From positions 1 through 64,000 of the forward strand of contig WBUQ01000010.1 in NCBI GenBank assembly GCA_008933635.1: 64,000 nt of DNA. Direction: 5' to 3'. Source of the DNA: Desulfobulbaceae bacterium (GTDB lineage Bacteria; Desulfobacterota; Desulfobulbia; Desulfobulbales; Desulfocapsaceae). Shown here piece by piece: positions 34,816-45,205 of the stretch. Every line of letters begins with the position of its first letter. The stretch's first letter is position 1. Below the pieces are notes generated by a model that was not told the origin of the DNA, made no database searches, and saw only the letters and a list, made by a program, of their open reading frames with translations. Both the position numbers and the translations under genes were made by a program.

Positions 34816-37800
34816 CAAGCCTCTCTACCAAGATGAGAAATGGCCTCCTCAAGACGCTTAATGTCGCAGGTGAGATTGAGTGAGTCAGCGGTCCATAGGA
34901 TCTCTGCGACCCCAATAATTCCCAGCGCCTCAGTCAATTTGCCGTGCCAAGCTGCCAGCTCTTGGAGGCCAACATTCTCGCATCCGCTCCATTCGCAGCG
35001 AGGGATAAGTCTGCTTTCAAGTTCGGTCAAGAGAGAGAAGCACCCTGCCAACATAGGACGGTTTCGCATTTCTTCCTCAGAGAAATTTGCGAAGTCTCCG
35101 CAGATTTGTCCACGCCGTTCAAGCACGTTTTGAAGCACCGCGCTCAAGTCATCTTGGACTTGACGGATATAGCTCTGTGCGATGTCCCTTCCGAGGTCAT
35201 CTATATTGTCTTCTAAACGCACGAAGTCAGCTAAGTGTCCGCACTGTTCCCAGAGTCTTGCTAGCCCATCAACGAGCTCACGGAGCTTCTGCAAACGAGG
35301 GGTCACCCACTGCTCTAATTCGAGTTGCCGCCAAGCTACGTCAGGGATGGGAAGTGGGAAATGTCGGTATGTACTCTGGCCCACGTCATCGTTTAAGTGC
35401 ACAGCACCCCAAAAGTAGGGATAGGCGAGTTTTCGAGGGCTCTTGCCCACAACCAGAGGAACGGCGACGATCTGTCGCCAATACAAGTTGGCGACTAGCC
35501 TGTGACCGTCGTTGGAGCGGCAGCTCGCGAGCGCCTTTCTGAGACATTTATCAAGAGTGTAGGAAACATCAACCAGCCTTCCTGGATCAAGAGTATCGCA
35601 AGTGATCCAGAGCGTGGAATTGTTCTCCCAGCTCGCTTTTGTGTCAAGTACACTGAATTTGGCGCCGTCCCGACTTATTCCTGAGAGGTGTTTGTTCAGT
35701 TGTCGTCGAAGGGACGCAAGCGTCTTCTGTGTGTCGAGTTCTGCCAAGTGCTGCGTCCGGTATCGTCGCGCTACCGCGTTGTTCGTAAAATTCGGACGTT
35801 CCAAGAATTCGTGCCACAGCAGGCAAAGATTGGGGATGTTGGACGATTCCTTTAATGCTAGGGCATGGTGTTCCTGCGTTTCAGTCCTCTCCCTGAGGAT
35901 TCTCTCGATCTCGCGCTGGAAGGGAGAAAGTGCTTTGCAGAAGTCGGCGAGATTCACCATTGTGAGGTATTGTCCGTTGCCGCTGAAGCCCATCTCTTTC
36001 AGTATTACTTTGAGCCGTTTGCGTTCATTCCGGTGAGTGGCCTTTCCAAGCATTGGGTTCCGCAGGAGAACAGCTTGGGCCTGTGTCAGAAAGTTCCCCA
36101 GCGTACGCGAATACTCCTGAGCCGCTTTCCCGAAACCTCCAGTGCTCTTTTCTCTGGCATGCCTCGCGTCTCCATCTCCTTCCGTCTGTTGTGTTTTTTT
36201 GCCACTTCCCGGATCAAGGCCCCATTCATCAACCGCGCATTTCGGGAAGAAATTAATGCGGTAACTGCTTGCCTTCAGACGGTCCCACCGATCAGTGGAG
36301 ATGTGAGCGGAGAGCAGATTGATGGCTTCCTTGCTTCGGTAATGTGCGAGGATTCCGGATCTCAGCTCGGCGCACATCTCAAGCACCTCTCGCCTGAAAT
36401 TCAGCACATCCCTTGAGAATTCCGCCCATGTCGGCACCCGGAAAGCAAAAGAGCCGAGCTGGATGAACAGATGATTAAGCTCCGGCCCCCACCGAGGCAG
36501 CAGATAGCGCTTGAGGACTCCTTTCTCAGATTCATCGTTCTTCGGATCTAGCAAGCCGGTTCGGTGCCCGATGCCTTTGCTCCTGTATCGCACCTTAAAA
36601 GGTAGAATATTGTGAACAACTTGTAGCTTCGAAACGATCAGATCATTCAGCGATACAGTTGTGCTCCCGTTGTCTCCATCGGCCAGAAGCCCACGCTCTT
36701 CACGGGAAAGGAGGAATCCGCTTGATGCCTCCTCATCACTTTCCGAAAACTGCACGATCCGAAGGTCATTTCTGAGTTTTTTGATCACCCTTTCACGGTT
36801 TGCAGCAAACCAGAGCTGATACCGGTCCCCCCAAAGCGTGGCAACACCAACACACACTTCGCCGAGGGCGTCAATTTCCGGGACTGCTAAAGCTTCCGTC
36901 AGAAGGTCTTCGTTAATCCATTCTTTCGCAGCGCTCTTGATGCCCAAATGTCCTATCCAGAAGCATACTTCACCAAGCGAACGCCAATCACGGTTCGTCT
37001 CAGGCTTTGACGGTGTTAGTGCCCGACACTGCATTAGATTTTCAAGGCGGATCAAGGCGCGCTTCGTATCGGTTTGTCGCGCAGCGAAACCGCGTGCTGC
37101 TTCAGCAGCATTAGCTCCGATTTCACCCAGACCTTCGAACATATCGGACGTGTTGATATCCGAGACTCCGGCGATGTCGAAGTTGAGCATGAGATGCCAA
37201 CCTTCATTGCACCGGGCAAAGGCGTCCTTGATCACAGCACGGTTCTCTTCCACGTACTCGGCCACACCAAGCCACAGCAGCGCCCGCATGCATCCGCATA
37301 GACCAGTCCAATGCCTGGGCTGAAACGCATTGATGGCTTCCACCATGGCGCCTCTCGACTCCGGTTCATAGAGAAAGACGCAAAGCAAGAAGTGTTCAAG
37401 ATCTCGTTCATCAATAATATGTAGGACGCGCTTCGCTGCGGACGCCCATGGCAGAACAACGTCATCTGTCAGGAATGCTGCCAAGAACTGAGAACGAATG
37501 GGATGGAGGGCAATGATATGCCTCTTGTCCTTAGTCAGGCGCAGGAAGAATTCCTTTTCGAACGATTCAAGAACTCTAAGGGGTTCCCTTACGTTCGCCT
37601 TCTCTGCAAGTTTCTCTACGTCAACCCTTGCCTCGTATGCAGTGGCGACTGAAGCGAGGCGAAGCAGATCCAACTCTTGATCCTGTATCCTGCCGCTGCG
37701 TGCTGCATCCTGAAGGTTGGTGACCTGCGACCTCAAACGACATTCAAGCGTATTGTTGCTGTGAAGGAAATGAACGAATTCCAATAGCGGGCCCTGCCCA

Positions 37801-39062
37801 CCAAAGCGCGCCCAAGCATCCGAGAAGTCGATCACATGGGGAATGTCCTGTGCAGTGCGCAAACTGGTGTATATGTGCTCTGCTTCCCTCTCATCAAGAC
37901 TGAGTTCAATTTCACGGTGGTCGAGGTCAGGGAGTTTTGCGAATCCGCGTCGCCAATCCTCCTCGCGGAGTGTTACCAACACTCGAACATTAGTGCACGG
38001 CGCGAGGAACTTGGCCAACTCGATCCATGAGCTGTCACCCGGTCGAACGTCGATGCTCACCAACACCTGCATCGCGGAAGCTTCTGCATGCCCAGCTAGG
38101 GCCAGCGCGATGCTGCGCGCGTGAGCCTCTCCCTCTATGAGGTCCACTCGATAGCGCCATTCATCTGGGTAGTAGTCATAGCAGTAACGATAGGCCAAGG
38201 CGGTCTTCCCTTGTCCCGATGCACCGTGAACTATCGCTAATTGCGATTCGTTGAATACCGCGTGAATCCGTGACAAGAGTTGATCACGCTTCACATCTAG
38301 TCCTATAACTATGTGCTCTGGTCGAACCGACACACCAGAAGCGAACTCAACGGCAAGTGCATGTCGTTTCTCGTTCGACACATGGATGTCCTTGATCGGT
38401 ACTACTGTAGTGTGCCATTCTCGGTGAAATGCTGCACGTTTCGCCAAAAACTCGCCGATGGATGTCACTCTGTCAACGATTTGGCGGCGATCGAGTAATG
38501 CTCGGTGCTCTGCGGCCGAGTAGATCCACCACCATAACGCCTCAAGCGCTCGCTCAGGTGCAATTCCGGTACACAGCACCGCGAGCGCATCTGTAACATC
38601 ACGGGTGACAGTACTCTCTGACACCTGCTCAAGGCGAAGGGCATCTGCAATGCTAGTCGCCGTGCCTTGATTATCAACTAAGCGCGCGATGTAGTTGATT
38701 AGGTTCTGCCTCTCTCGCGAACTACGCTCATCCAGTGCGGCTGTCAGCTCTGGTCCTACGGGACCATAGGAAACAAGCGTGACAGGAACACCTTTGTTTC
38801 TCTTCACAAGCTCCTGCATGCGCAGAAAAAACGATTTGCCGAGGGACGAGGGTGTGAGCGCAGCACTGTGAGCTTTGACTTGAATCGCCTCAAGCAACTC
38901 TCCGTCCGACGCGTAAATGGCCAGATCCTCTATCCCTTCCGGTTGAAAGTTGGAACCTGTGTTGGATTCGAGGATTCTCTTGAGTGCGTAAAGTGACTGA
39001 AGCCGGAACCCGCGATATGTGGGGCCGGGATCATCTATCAGTTGCTTGGGGTTGATATACAT
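34803..39062 (-). CDS. Giant nuclease-STAND NTPase, candidate phage-defence effector
   Basis: 1419 residues. The N-terminus (about 10-95) looks like a PD-(D/E)xK nuclease of the DUF4297/Cap4 type: GIEDLAIYASDG (acidic Asp46) followed by EAIQVKAH (Gln61-Val-Lys63). A STAND-type P-loop NTPase follows, with Walker A GASGQGKT at 280-287 and LVTLREEDW further on. About 900 mostly helical residues complete the protein, probably the sensor. In known antiviral STANDs (Avs and relatives), ligand recognition triggers oligomerisation and DNA cutting. ATG 39062 is the natural start. It lies on the island next to a second giant NTPase of the same strand. Confidence 0.75.
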   Translation of the reverse strand: MYINPKQLIDDPGPTYRGFRLQSLYALKRILESNTGSNFQPEGIEDLAIYASDGELLEAIQVKAHSAALTPSSLGKSFFLRMQELVKRNKGVPVTLVSYGPVGPELTAALDERSSRERQNLINYIARLVDNQGTATSIADALRLEQVSESTVTRDVTDALAVLCTGIAPERALEALWWWIYSAAEHRALLDRRQIVDRVTSIGEFLAKRAAFHREWHTTVVPIKDIHVSNEKRHALAVEFASGVSVRPEHIVIGLDVKRDQLLSRIHAVFNESQLAIVHGASGQGKTALAYRYCYDYYPDEWRYRVDLIEGEAHARSIALALAGHAEASAMQVLVSIDVRPGDSSWIELAKFLAPCTNVRVLVTLREEDWRRGFAKLPDLDHREIELSLDEREAEHIYTSLRTAQDIPHVIDFSDAWARFGGQGPLLEFVHFLHSNNTLECRLRSQVTNLQDAARSGRIQDQELDLLRLASVATAYEARVDVEKLAEKANVREPLRVLESFEKEFFLRLTKDKRHIIALHPIRSQFLAAFLTDDVVLPWASAAKRVLHIIDERDLEHFLLCVFLYEPESRGAMVEAINAFQPRHWTGLCGCMRALLWLGVAEYVEENRAVIKDAFARCNEGWHLMLNFDIAGVSDINTSDMFEGLGEIGANAAEAARGFAARQTDTKRALIRLENLMQCRALTPSKPETNRDWRSLGEVCFWIGHLGIKSAAKEWINEDLLTEALAVPEIDALGEVCVGVATLWGDRYQLWFAANRERVIKKLRNDLRIVQFSESDEEASSGFLLSREERGLLADGDNGSTTVSLNDLIVSKLQVVHNILPFKVRYRSKGIGHRTGLLDPKNDESEKGVLKRYLLPRWGPELNHLFIQLGSFAFRVPTWAEFSRDVLNFRREVLEMCAELRSGILAHYRSKEAINLLSAHISTDRWDRLKASSYRINFFPKCAVDEWGLDPGSGKKTQQTEGDGDARHAREKSTGGFGKAAQEYSRTLGNFLTQAQAVLLRNPMLGKATHRNERKRLKVILKEMGFSGNGQYLTMVNLADFCKALSPFQREIERILRERTETQEHHALALKESSNIPNLCLLWHEFLERPNFTNNAVARRYRTQHLAELDTQKTLASLRRQLNKHLSGISRDGAKFSVLDTKASWENNSTLWITCDTLDPGRLVDVSYTLDKCLRKALASCRSNDGHRLVANLYWRQIVAVPLVVGKSPRKLAYPYFWGAVHLNDDVGQSTYRHFPLPIPDVAWRQLELEQWVTPRLQKLRELVDGLARLWEQCGHLADFVRLEDNIDDLGRDIAQSYIRQVQDDLSAVLQNVLERRGQICGDFANFSEEEMRNRPMLAGCFSLLTELESRLIPRCEWSGCENVGLQELAAWHGKLTEALGIIGVAEILWTADSLNLTCDIKRLEEAISHLGREAWCTT

Positions 39063-39317
39063 AAGTATGTATTGATTTCAGGCTTGAGCACAAAGCAATC
39101 TTGCAGAAATTTCCTAACGAATCCGCAGGGGAAAGTCGTCAGCTTCTAAGATATTGACCTGTCGCAAATATCAACTCTTAACATGAAAATGCTGGACATG
39201 AAGGTTTGTTGTATACGTTGGGTTGGTATTTCAGAAATTTGAGAGTTCAATTTCCAGGGGCTGCTCCGTTTTTTCCCTCTAAGATATTATCAACATGACA
39301 GCTGTTTTTTCGATCCA

Positions 39318-42300
39318 TTAGGAAAGGTCAGGCTCATCGAGCGGCCAAGATTGGCCTGAGGTAAAATCAGGGTGACGCGGTTCACCCGGCGGCCTGCCAT
39401 ACTCCAGACGCCATTCCTCGATTTGACCAAGAAGAATGAAGGCCGACTTCCGACGTTTTGCGTCCTCTATCGCCATTCTGAAAAGTCGGACGCGCATTTC
39501 GTTTGATGCGCGCGCGTGCAGCGTAAAAGAGTTGGGAGTCTGCCCGTAGGATTGTCGGTCTATGAAAGCACTTTCGAATTGATCCCAGATACCTCGCGGA
39601 ACAGACGAGGGTCTAGAGTCATCTAGCAGGCTAAGGTTGGCAACCATGGTTTCGGGTGTCCCGAGACAGTTCATGACTTTTGAGAGAATTTGTCTATTGA
39701 ACTCAGGCAAGTCGCGTTCGCATAATTCCAGCAACCGAGCGGCCGCCCCTGGGCTGCGCTGGGCGAGTTCAACGAGTCGCGAAACCAGTGCGTCATATTG
39801 GTGATGGTGGCCAGTCGGCGATAAGGTTTGAATATCCGGATCGACAAAACCAAGGAGCAGTTCCCATGTGCGTGGCTTATTGAGTGCGGCGAATGCGTTG
39901 ATAAAGTCGTCCTTGCATTTCTTAAACGTTTGGGTATCAGCGGCGAATTCAACCAGAAGGTCAATGGCGATATCCAATCGGCTCTCTCCAAGAGCTCTGA
40001 CGAGCGTACATAGGTTGTGTCCCCAGAGCAGACGTTTGCCGAGTACGTCGCGTATCTTGGTGATCACTGCAGCTGGGTCGTCGACGAAGGGGCATAGCGC
40101 GAGGATTCTGCACAGAAAATTCGCGTCTGAATCATCCATCCACTTCTCTGTCCGTTCGAGGACAGAATTAACGTGGGAAAACATGGTGGTTGCGGGCAAT
40201 ACGACACCTGCTTTCAACAAGTGATTAACTGCGGCGAGAAAAATGTGCTGATCCCATTGCCCGGGCATGGCAATCACGTCGAGTACTGTTGCCGCAGAAC
40301 CGCGACCATCAATTGCGGCAAGCACCATTGCAAGCACTTTCAGACGGGTTGTGAGGTCCCCGCCTTGGTTCTCCTCTCTCAAACGGCTGATTTCAGTAGT
40401 GAGTGCGGCGGAGAAGCGTGTGCGTCGCTGTTCGTCGCCCAACAGTGGAGTGCGGCCTTCGCGCGCTGCCCACACCATGTCATGCTGGGACGTCCGATTG
40501 AAGGGATGTTCCGACTTTGGCAGGAAATCGCGCATCATCGCGACTGAGGCCTCGTGGGAGTATTCTGGCTCGGGCAGCAAGTCAATGAGCACTTGGTCAG
40601 CGCCGGCTGAATCAAGGTCCATGACGGCGGCGATGTGCCATCTGGCATAGCTCATAATGCTGCCATTGCCGAGTGGGCCTCGGTCTCCAGCCGCGCGCGC
40701 GGCCCGGCCGCGGCGCATCCTATCGATGTCGGCACGGATGAGCGTCACCAAGTCCGACATATCTTCGGGAGCTCCAACCTGTGCAATCGATGAAGCTAGG
40801 TCGGCTTTCATTTCGCCGTTGAAGTCGTCTTGGAGAAGCACGAGATCGATGTTTCCTTTGAGGTATTCGCGGAGACGCGCTTTCAAGTCGTCATCGGCGA
40901 TACGGAGCGGTTCCATGTCCGATCTGGCGACTCGGCTGAGGAGGCCCGCCGCGGCTTTGATGTCGAGGGGATCAGCGCTCGTGACGGATGAAAGGATGCT
41001 AGCCGCTGCGACGTCGCAGGGAAGGCGTCGGAACACGGTTTCAAGCTGTTTCATCACCTGCCTCTCGAATTCGTGCCGCTGGCTGGGTTCCGCATCCACC
41101 TTGCGCCGCAGTTCGCGTATCCCCACAAATACGCGCGCCCCAAGGCTTTCATCCGCGCTGGCGGCGATCACAGCATTCATACCCTCAAGGCGCGTTTGCT
41201 TTAAATTTTCGGTCTCGAGGCGCTGCAGGTATTTCTCAACTAGACGCTCTGGAATGTCGGCCGCGAATGGTAACCAAGATTCGTACCAGTAGAGGTTGTT
41301 ATCAGTAATCTGAGTTGCCACCCACTCGCTCACCCAGGTCGGGTCGGTTTTGTGCAAATACGCAAGCGCCGGTTTGATATAGTGATTAGTCTGCTTGTAC
41401 ATGTCGCTGCTGGGCAGCGTCGCTATCGCATCCTTGACAATGCCGTTCAGGTCAACTTCACCTAACTCAATCAAATCAATTGCGGTTCGCAGACGCGCTC
41501 GAGGGTCAGATGTATGCTCGATGAATTTCCGCATCGCGGCGACAACTTTGGGTTTGAGCACGGTGCGCAGCAAGTCGGCGTTGTTGAGCACAACATCATC
41601 GAATGTCTGTGTATCCAGTGATTCGAGGAAGGAGATCAAAGCGTCGTCAGAAGCGGTCCACTTCAAGCCGGATGCGGCGGCTTTCTTCACAGCCAAAGAG
41701 TCATCCTCCGCAGCGAAGGCTGCAATCTCACCATCGACACGATTATGAAGTAGTTCGGAGACGAAATCCACTCGAGCCTCTTCGCTCCAGCCGCGCACCT
41801 GCGCGCGCCAGTTCGATCCGAGCGAAGAGACCTGCATCTCCGACCAGAGCCGGTATGTTTTAAGCCGTATTTGCTGATCTTGTCCTGATAGAAGGGGCAC
41901 GATAATGTCGCTAAAGTCATCCGAGCCGGTGGCGAGCATAGCGGCGATGGCATACTGCCTAAAGTTGCCGGTGCGGGTCGCGTAGACGGTGCGGAACCGC
42001 TCGCCGACCACTGCGCCGACTTCATTCCAGACAGCTGCGCCACAAAGCTGTGCAAGCTCGCCAGCGAATACGAGGTCGACGGTAAGCGTCATCGCTACCA
42101 GCTTCCCGCCGGCGCTGATGTTTCTCCTGTCGGTCTCGCCGTCGACAGTCTGCTCGGCAACCGTTTCGGCAATCATTCGCAAAGGTTCGGCCCAAGCCGG
42201 ATAGTTTACGTAGTCGGCCGTGAAACGGCTGGTCGCGCCGTTGTCATCATCCGGCAAATCGAAAAGCCGCGCACGCAAGTCGACCGCCGAATAGTACTCC

Positions 42301-43835
42301 TGAATTTGCTGGTGCTCGAATTGAAATGCCCCTTGTGGGTAGTCGGTGCGCTCAAGAACATGGTGCGCCGTGAGTGTCGCGAGGACTGCCGGCGCTCCCA
42401 CCGCCTCGATCTGGCCACGGATAGCAAGCTCGCGTGCCACAGTGGCAACGACAGAGCGGGCGTCAACCTCGGACAATTCCACCGCACCCCGGCGGGTCAT
42501 CTCAATTGCGAGGGCCTTCAGGTAGTCTGGTTGTTGGCCGAAAATCGGTGTTGTTTGCAACGCGTTTCTGTGTTCGTCGCGCTGTTCTTGTAGGCGGACG
42601 ACTTGGTCTAGGATTCCGATTTTCGTGGAAGGAATTTCGGCTCCCGCTTCAAACAGCGTAGCGACTTCCGATAAGATGAATGGTGTAAGGGTCAGCTCGT
42701 CTAGTGACGGGTCCGTATCTATGCGGGTGCATAGTTCAGAACCTTTAGCGCCAAGGCGGGCCGCCAGATAGGTATCCCGCTGCGCACGACGAAGGGGTAA
42801 CAATCGCAGCCGTAAGGCACCGGGCAGCGGCGGCGTCAAGTGGTGCGTGCGGGTTGCGACTATGATGCCTACGCTCTGAAAATCCCGTTCGAGCTCCCGG
42901 AGTGCGTCGTTCGCCTGAACGGAATTCGACTCCGCAATTTCATTCCAGCCGTTCAGCAACAACAGGAAAGGTTCCGTCTGCTGTACCCGCGCGAGGTCGA
43001 CGGCCGTGAGTCCTTCGGCCTGGAACGCAGGCATGCCGGCAATGTATTCCAGAATTCTCCGGCGCGACGACGTCCACGATGGAAGGTCGACTATGAAGGC
43101 TGTGCCAGCTGTGCGCGCGCGTTGCGCGAGCTGTATTAGGGTCGTGGTCTTTCCGCGGCCGGCTGGCCCTTCGAGAACGATACGACGGCCCTGCGACAGT
43201 GCCTGGTCGATCTGCTCAAGCGACAGCATGTCGGCAGACTCTGCACCATTCGGGTCAAGCCGTACCGATGTGAGTTCGATAAGCGGACACCCCTTTGTCT
43301 TGCCAGCCCAAGCCCGAATGACAGTGTTAGCCGCCCGTCTTATTCTCTCAATGAGGTCTGCGATCTGCGGCTCAGTGTCGCTAATGATATTGAGGAAACT
43401 GGCACAGAGCGAGGCGTTTTCCGGCATCATCATCAGTGTGATAATTTCTTCGCGCTCGAGGATGTTTAGTTCGATGCCATGGTCTCTTCCAATTTTCTGT
43501 TCCCACTGTTTTCGGTCGGCATTGCCCACTTTCGCGGAGGTCACAAAGAGGAGCATCTTTAGATCAGGAAAGTTCTCCTTGGCCCTCTCGGCGTCGCCAG
43601 AAATCTTTTTCAACGTTGGCGTGATCGAGGCGGCGAGCCCTTTACCGACTCTCTCTGTTGTCAAGCTTGAGGACGCATATGCATCGAGGCCGAAATCCTT
43701 CTTACGCTGGTGGGCGATGAGCTCGGGCCATCGCTTCTTTCCGAGTACTACCGCCAGCCCCTGAAAGCGCATCCCTTCTTCTTGGCAAGTGAGCTCATCG
43801 AGGGCTCTTTCAATATCAGTTCTCAGAACAGCCAT
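39318..43835 (-). CDS. Giant Mrr-like nuclease-NACHT NTPase with helical repeats, candidate defence protein
   Basis: About 1505 residues. The N-terminus (about 1-160) resembles a restriction-endonuclease fold, with Glu38, DFGLDA (47-52) and FVTSAK. A NACHT/STAND NTPase follows: Walker A GPAGRGKTT (223-231) and a Walker B-like strand FLLLLNGWNEI (290-300), where the usual D-G-x-D-E is N-G-W-N-E. The remaining 1000 residues look like alpha-helical repeats, likely target-sensing. ATG 43835 is preferred to GTG 43841. G+C is higher than in the neighbouring small genes, indicating a separate origin. A role in phage sensing and abortive defence is inferred from architecture and location. Confidence 0.75.
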   Translation of the reverse strand: MAVLRTDIERALDELTCQEEGMRFQGLAVVLGKKRWPELIAHQRKKDFGLDAYASSSLTTERVGKGLAASITPTLKKISGDAERAKENFPDLKMLLFVTSAKVGNADRKQWEQKIGRDHGIELNILEREEIITLMMMPENASLCASFLNIISDTEPQIADLIERIRRAANTVIRAWAGKTKGCPLIELTSVRLDPNGAESADMLSLEQIDQALSQGRRIVLEGPAGRGKTTTLIQLAQRARTAGTAFIVDLPSWTSSRRRILEYIAGMPAFQAEGLTAVDLARVQQTEPFLLLLNGWNEIAESNSVQANDALRELERDFQSVGIIVATRTHHLTPPLPGALRLRLLPLRRAQRDTYLAARLGAKGSELCTRIDTDPSLDELTLTPFILSEVATLFEAGAEIPSTKIGILDQVVRLQEQRDEHRNALQTTPIFGQQPDYLKALAIEMTRRGAVELSEVDARSVVATVARELAIRGQIEAVGAPAVLATLTAHHVLERTDYPQGAFQFEHQQIQEYYSAVDLRARLFDLPDDDNGATSRFTADYVNYPAWAEPLRMIAETVAEQTVDGETDRRNISAGGKLVAMTLTVDLVFAGELAQLCGAAVWNEVGAVVGERFRTVYATRTGNFRQYAIAAMLATGSDDFSDIIVPLLSGQDQQIRLKTYRLWSEMQVSSLGSNWRAQVRGWSEEARVDFVSELLHNRVDGEIAAFAAEDDSLAVKKAAASGLKWTASDDALISFLESLDTQTFDDVVLNNADLLRTVLKPKVVAAMRKFIEHTSDPRARLRTAIDLIELGEVDLNGIVKDAIATLPSSDMYKQTNHYIKPALAYLHKTDPTWVSEWVATQITDNNLYWYESWLPFAADIPERLVEKYLQRLETENLKQTRLEGMNAVIAASADESLGARVFVGIRELRRKVDAEPSQRHEFERQVMKQLETVFRRLPCDVAAASILSSVTSADPLDIKAAAGLLSRVARSDMEPLRIADDDLKARLREYLKGNIDLVLLQDDFNGEMKADLASSIAQVGAPEDMSDLVTLIRADIDRMRRGRAARAAGDRGPLGNGSIMSYARWHIAAVMDLDSAGADQVLIDLLPEPEYSHEASVAMMRDFLPKSEHPFNRTSQHDMVWAAREGRTPLLGDEQRRTRFSAALTTEISRLREENQGGDLTTRLKVLAMVLAAIDGRGSAATVLDVIAMPGQWDQHIFLAAVNHLLKAGVVLPATTMFSHVNSVLERTEKWMDDSDANFLCRILALCPFVDDPAAVITKIRDVLGKRLLWGHNLCTLVRALGESRLDIAIDLLVEFAADTQTFKKCKDDFINAFAALNKPRTWELLLGFVDPDIQTLSPTGHHHQYDALVSRLVELAQRSPGAAARLLELCERDLPEFNRQILSKVMNCLGTPETMVANLSLLDDSRPSSVPRGIWDQFESAFIDRQSYGQTPNSFTLHARASNEMRVRLFRMAIEDAKRRKSAFILLGQIEEWRLEYGRPPGEPRHPDFTSGQSWPLDEPDLS

Positions 43836-44101
43836 TTTCACCCACGCGCAATACCGAGATAGGCACGATACACCTCCAGACCATCAGAATTAGTTTCGCT
43901 CTCTTTTCAAATTATCCAGTCCTTGCTTGAGAAGGTCCTGATATCAAGAGTGTTGAGCCTCTTCGTTCACATAACTCCTCTCTAGATTTAATCCTGCATG
44001 CAAAGGTTAGCCTAGTCATTTCTTCGTCAGGACTGCAATTAAAAAGCCGGCCAGGTTTGCCCAGCCGGCTCGATGATGTCCCGAACAGTCAGGCTATCAG
44101 A
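43836..44101. other. Intergenic region with terminator
   Basis: No gene is seen. On the minus strand, AGCCGGC and its complement (44045-44051 with 44064-44070) followed by TTTTT form a terminator for the small gene pair ending at 44102. Confidence 0.6.
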
Positions 44102-44353
44102 TTAATTCTCGGCCTTAGCCCATTTTTTCTCGAAACCTTGGGATAAGTTGATGATGTCTTCTATAGTTTCACAGACCTGAGAAACAAGGGCTTGTGCCAA
44201 CCCAAGATCATCAGTAGCTTCATTATCCTCGGCGTCAATTTTTCCAATCTTGTATTCATGGAGTATTATCTCCAATTTATTCGCAAGAGGTTTCGCCAGA
44301 ATTGCTCTGTGACAAATCTCGTTCAACATCCGTTCGTTTCTTGCTGTATACAT
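44102..44353 (-). CDS. Small hypothetical protein
   Basis: 83 residues, helical, no recognised motif. ATG 44353 has a strong GGAGGAGAG site; the open frame upstream to 44413 runs through the preceding gene. It follows the 86-residue gene by 10 bp, forming a two-gene unit. The pair's role is unknown; similar pairs of small acidic proteins occur as regulators on mobile elements. Confidence 0.6.
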   Translation of the reverse strand: MYTARNERMLNEICHRAILAKPLANKLEIILHEYKIGKIDAEDNEATDDLGLAQALVSQVCETIEDIINLSQGFEKKWAKAEN

Positions 44354-44363
44354 ATCTCTCCTC

Positions 44364-44624
44364 CTATCCGATGAATCTTTCGGCTTCGCGCTTCTTAGCC
44401 TTCCGCTCTGCAATACCTGACCTGACAGCGTTCATCAGTTCGAAGTTGTCGCAAGCTGCCCAGAGGAGATCCGAAACAACTTTATCTTCGATCAAGCAGA
44501 ATTCTTTTTTCTGCTCAAACCGTGCAAGCATCTCCTCGTTGACGGTCATGACAACCGCCTCTGTCTGAGCCATGAGGCTGTCAAACTTATCCCAATTCAT
44601 CAATTCGTCTTTCATTCCTTGCAT
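44364..44624 (-). CDS. Small hypothetical protein
   Basis: 86 residues, acidic and helical (MKDELMNWDKFDSL at the start), ending in a basic tail (RKAKKREAERFIG). ATG 44624 follows GGAGGG. First gene of a two-gene unit with the 83-residue gene. No family recognised. Confidence 0.6.
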   Translation of the reverse strand: MQGMKDELMNWDKFDSLMAQTEAVVMTVNEEMLARFEQKKEFCLIEDKVVSDLLWAACDNFELMNAVRSGIAERKAKKREAERFIG

Positions 44625-44756
44625 GGTGTTCCCTCCAGTGAAATTATTGATGGAAACTGGGATGCATGCTCGCGTTGAAGCTCGAACTCTAGATGAGTGT
44701 CTGTAAAAGGGGTTGCTGGCAAGACATCCAGTCAAATATTCACTCCAGCCTAACAT

Positions 44757-45205
44757 GAGAAAATTCGGATGTCAATGTTAATAATCAATAATATAAGATA
44801 GTTATATACACCTTTTTACACCTTTTTACACCCATGAATTTCCGAAATGAAGAAAGGGGATAACCTGATATTCCGCTGCGAATTGACCACCGAGTCAATC
44901 CAAAATACGCCATCTCCGATGGCCGTTTTGGTGAATACCTGAGTGGACACCACTTTTTAGTAACCGGATCGGGATGGGTATCATGGAGGAAATTTTCGAA
45001 AGTTTCCACTTCTGAAGGGGCTGTTTTGGTGGAAACTATGGTGGAAACTATCGATTTGAGGACTTCTGCAAAAGGAATTTCTGCAGCTTTGATTCAGCAA
45101 TGGAATGGAGCGTGCGAATGTCTTCCTTGTCATCGTCAATCGGCTGCTATATGCTGCCAGGAGGTGATCAAAAGGTTTTTGGGAAGATTGAAAGATGGAG
45201 ATGGA
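44757..45205. other. Non-coding region with short repeats
   Basis: About 450 bp between divergent genes. It holds three TACACC words spaced by TTTT(T) at 44807-44833, and AGTTTCCAC (45001-45009) with two inverted copies GTGGAAACT (45029-45037, 45041-45049). These look like operator sites. The open frame from 45026 into the next gene is not family-like before 45206. Confidence 0.45.
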
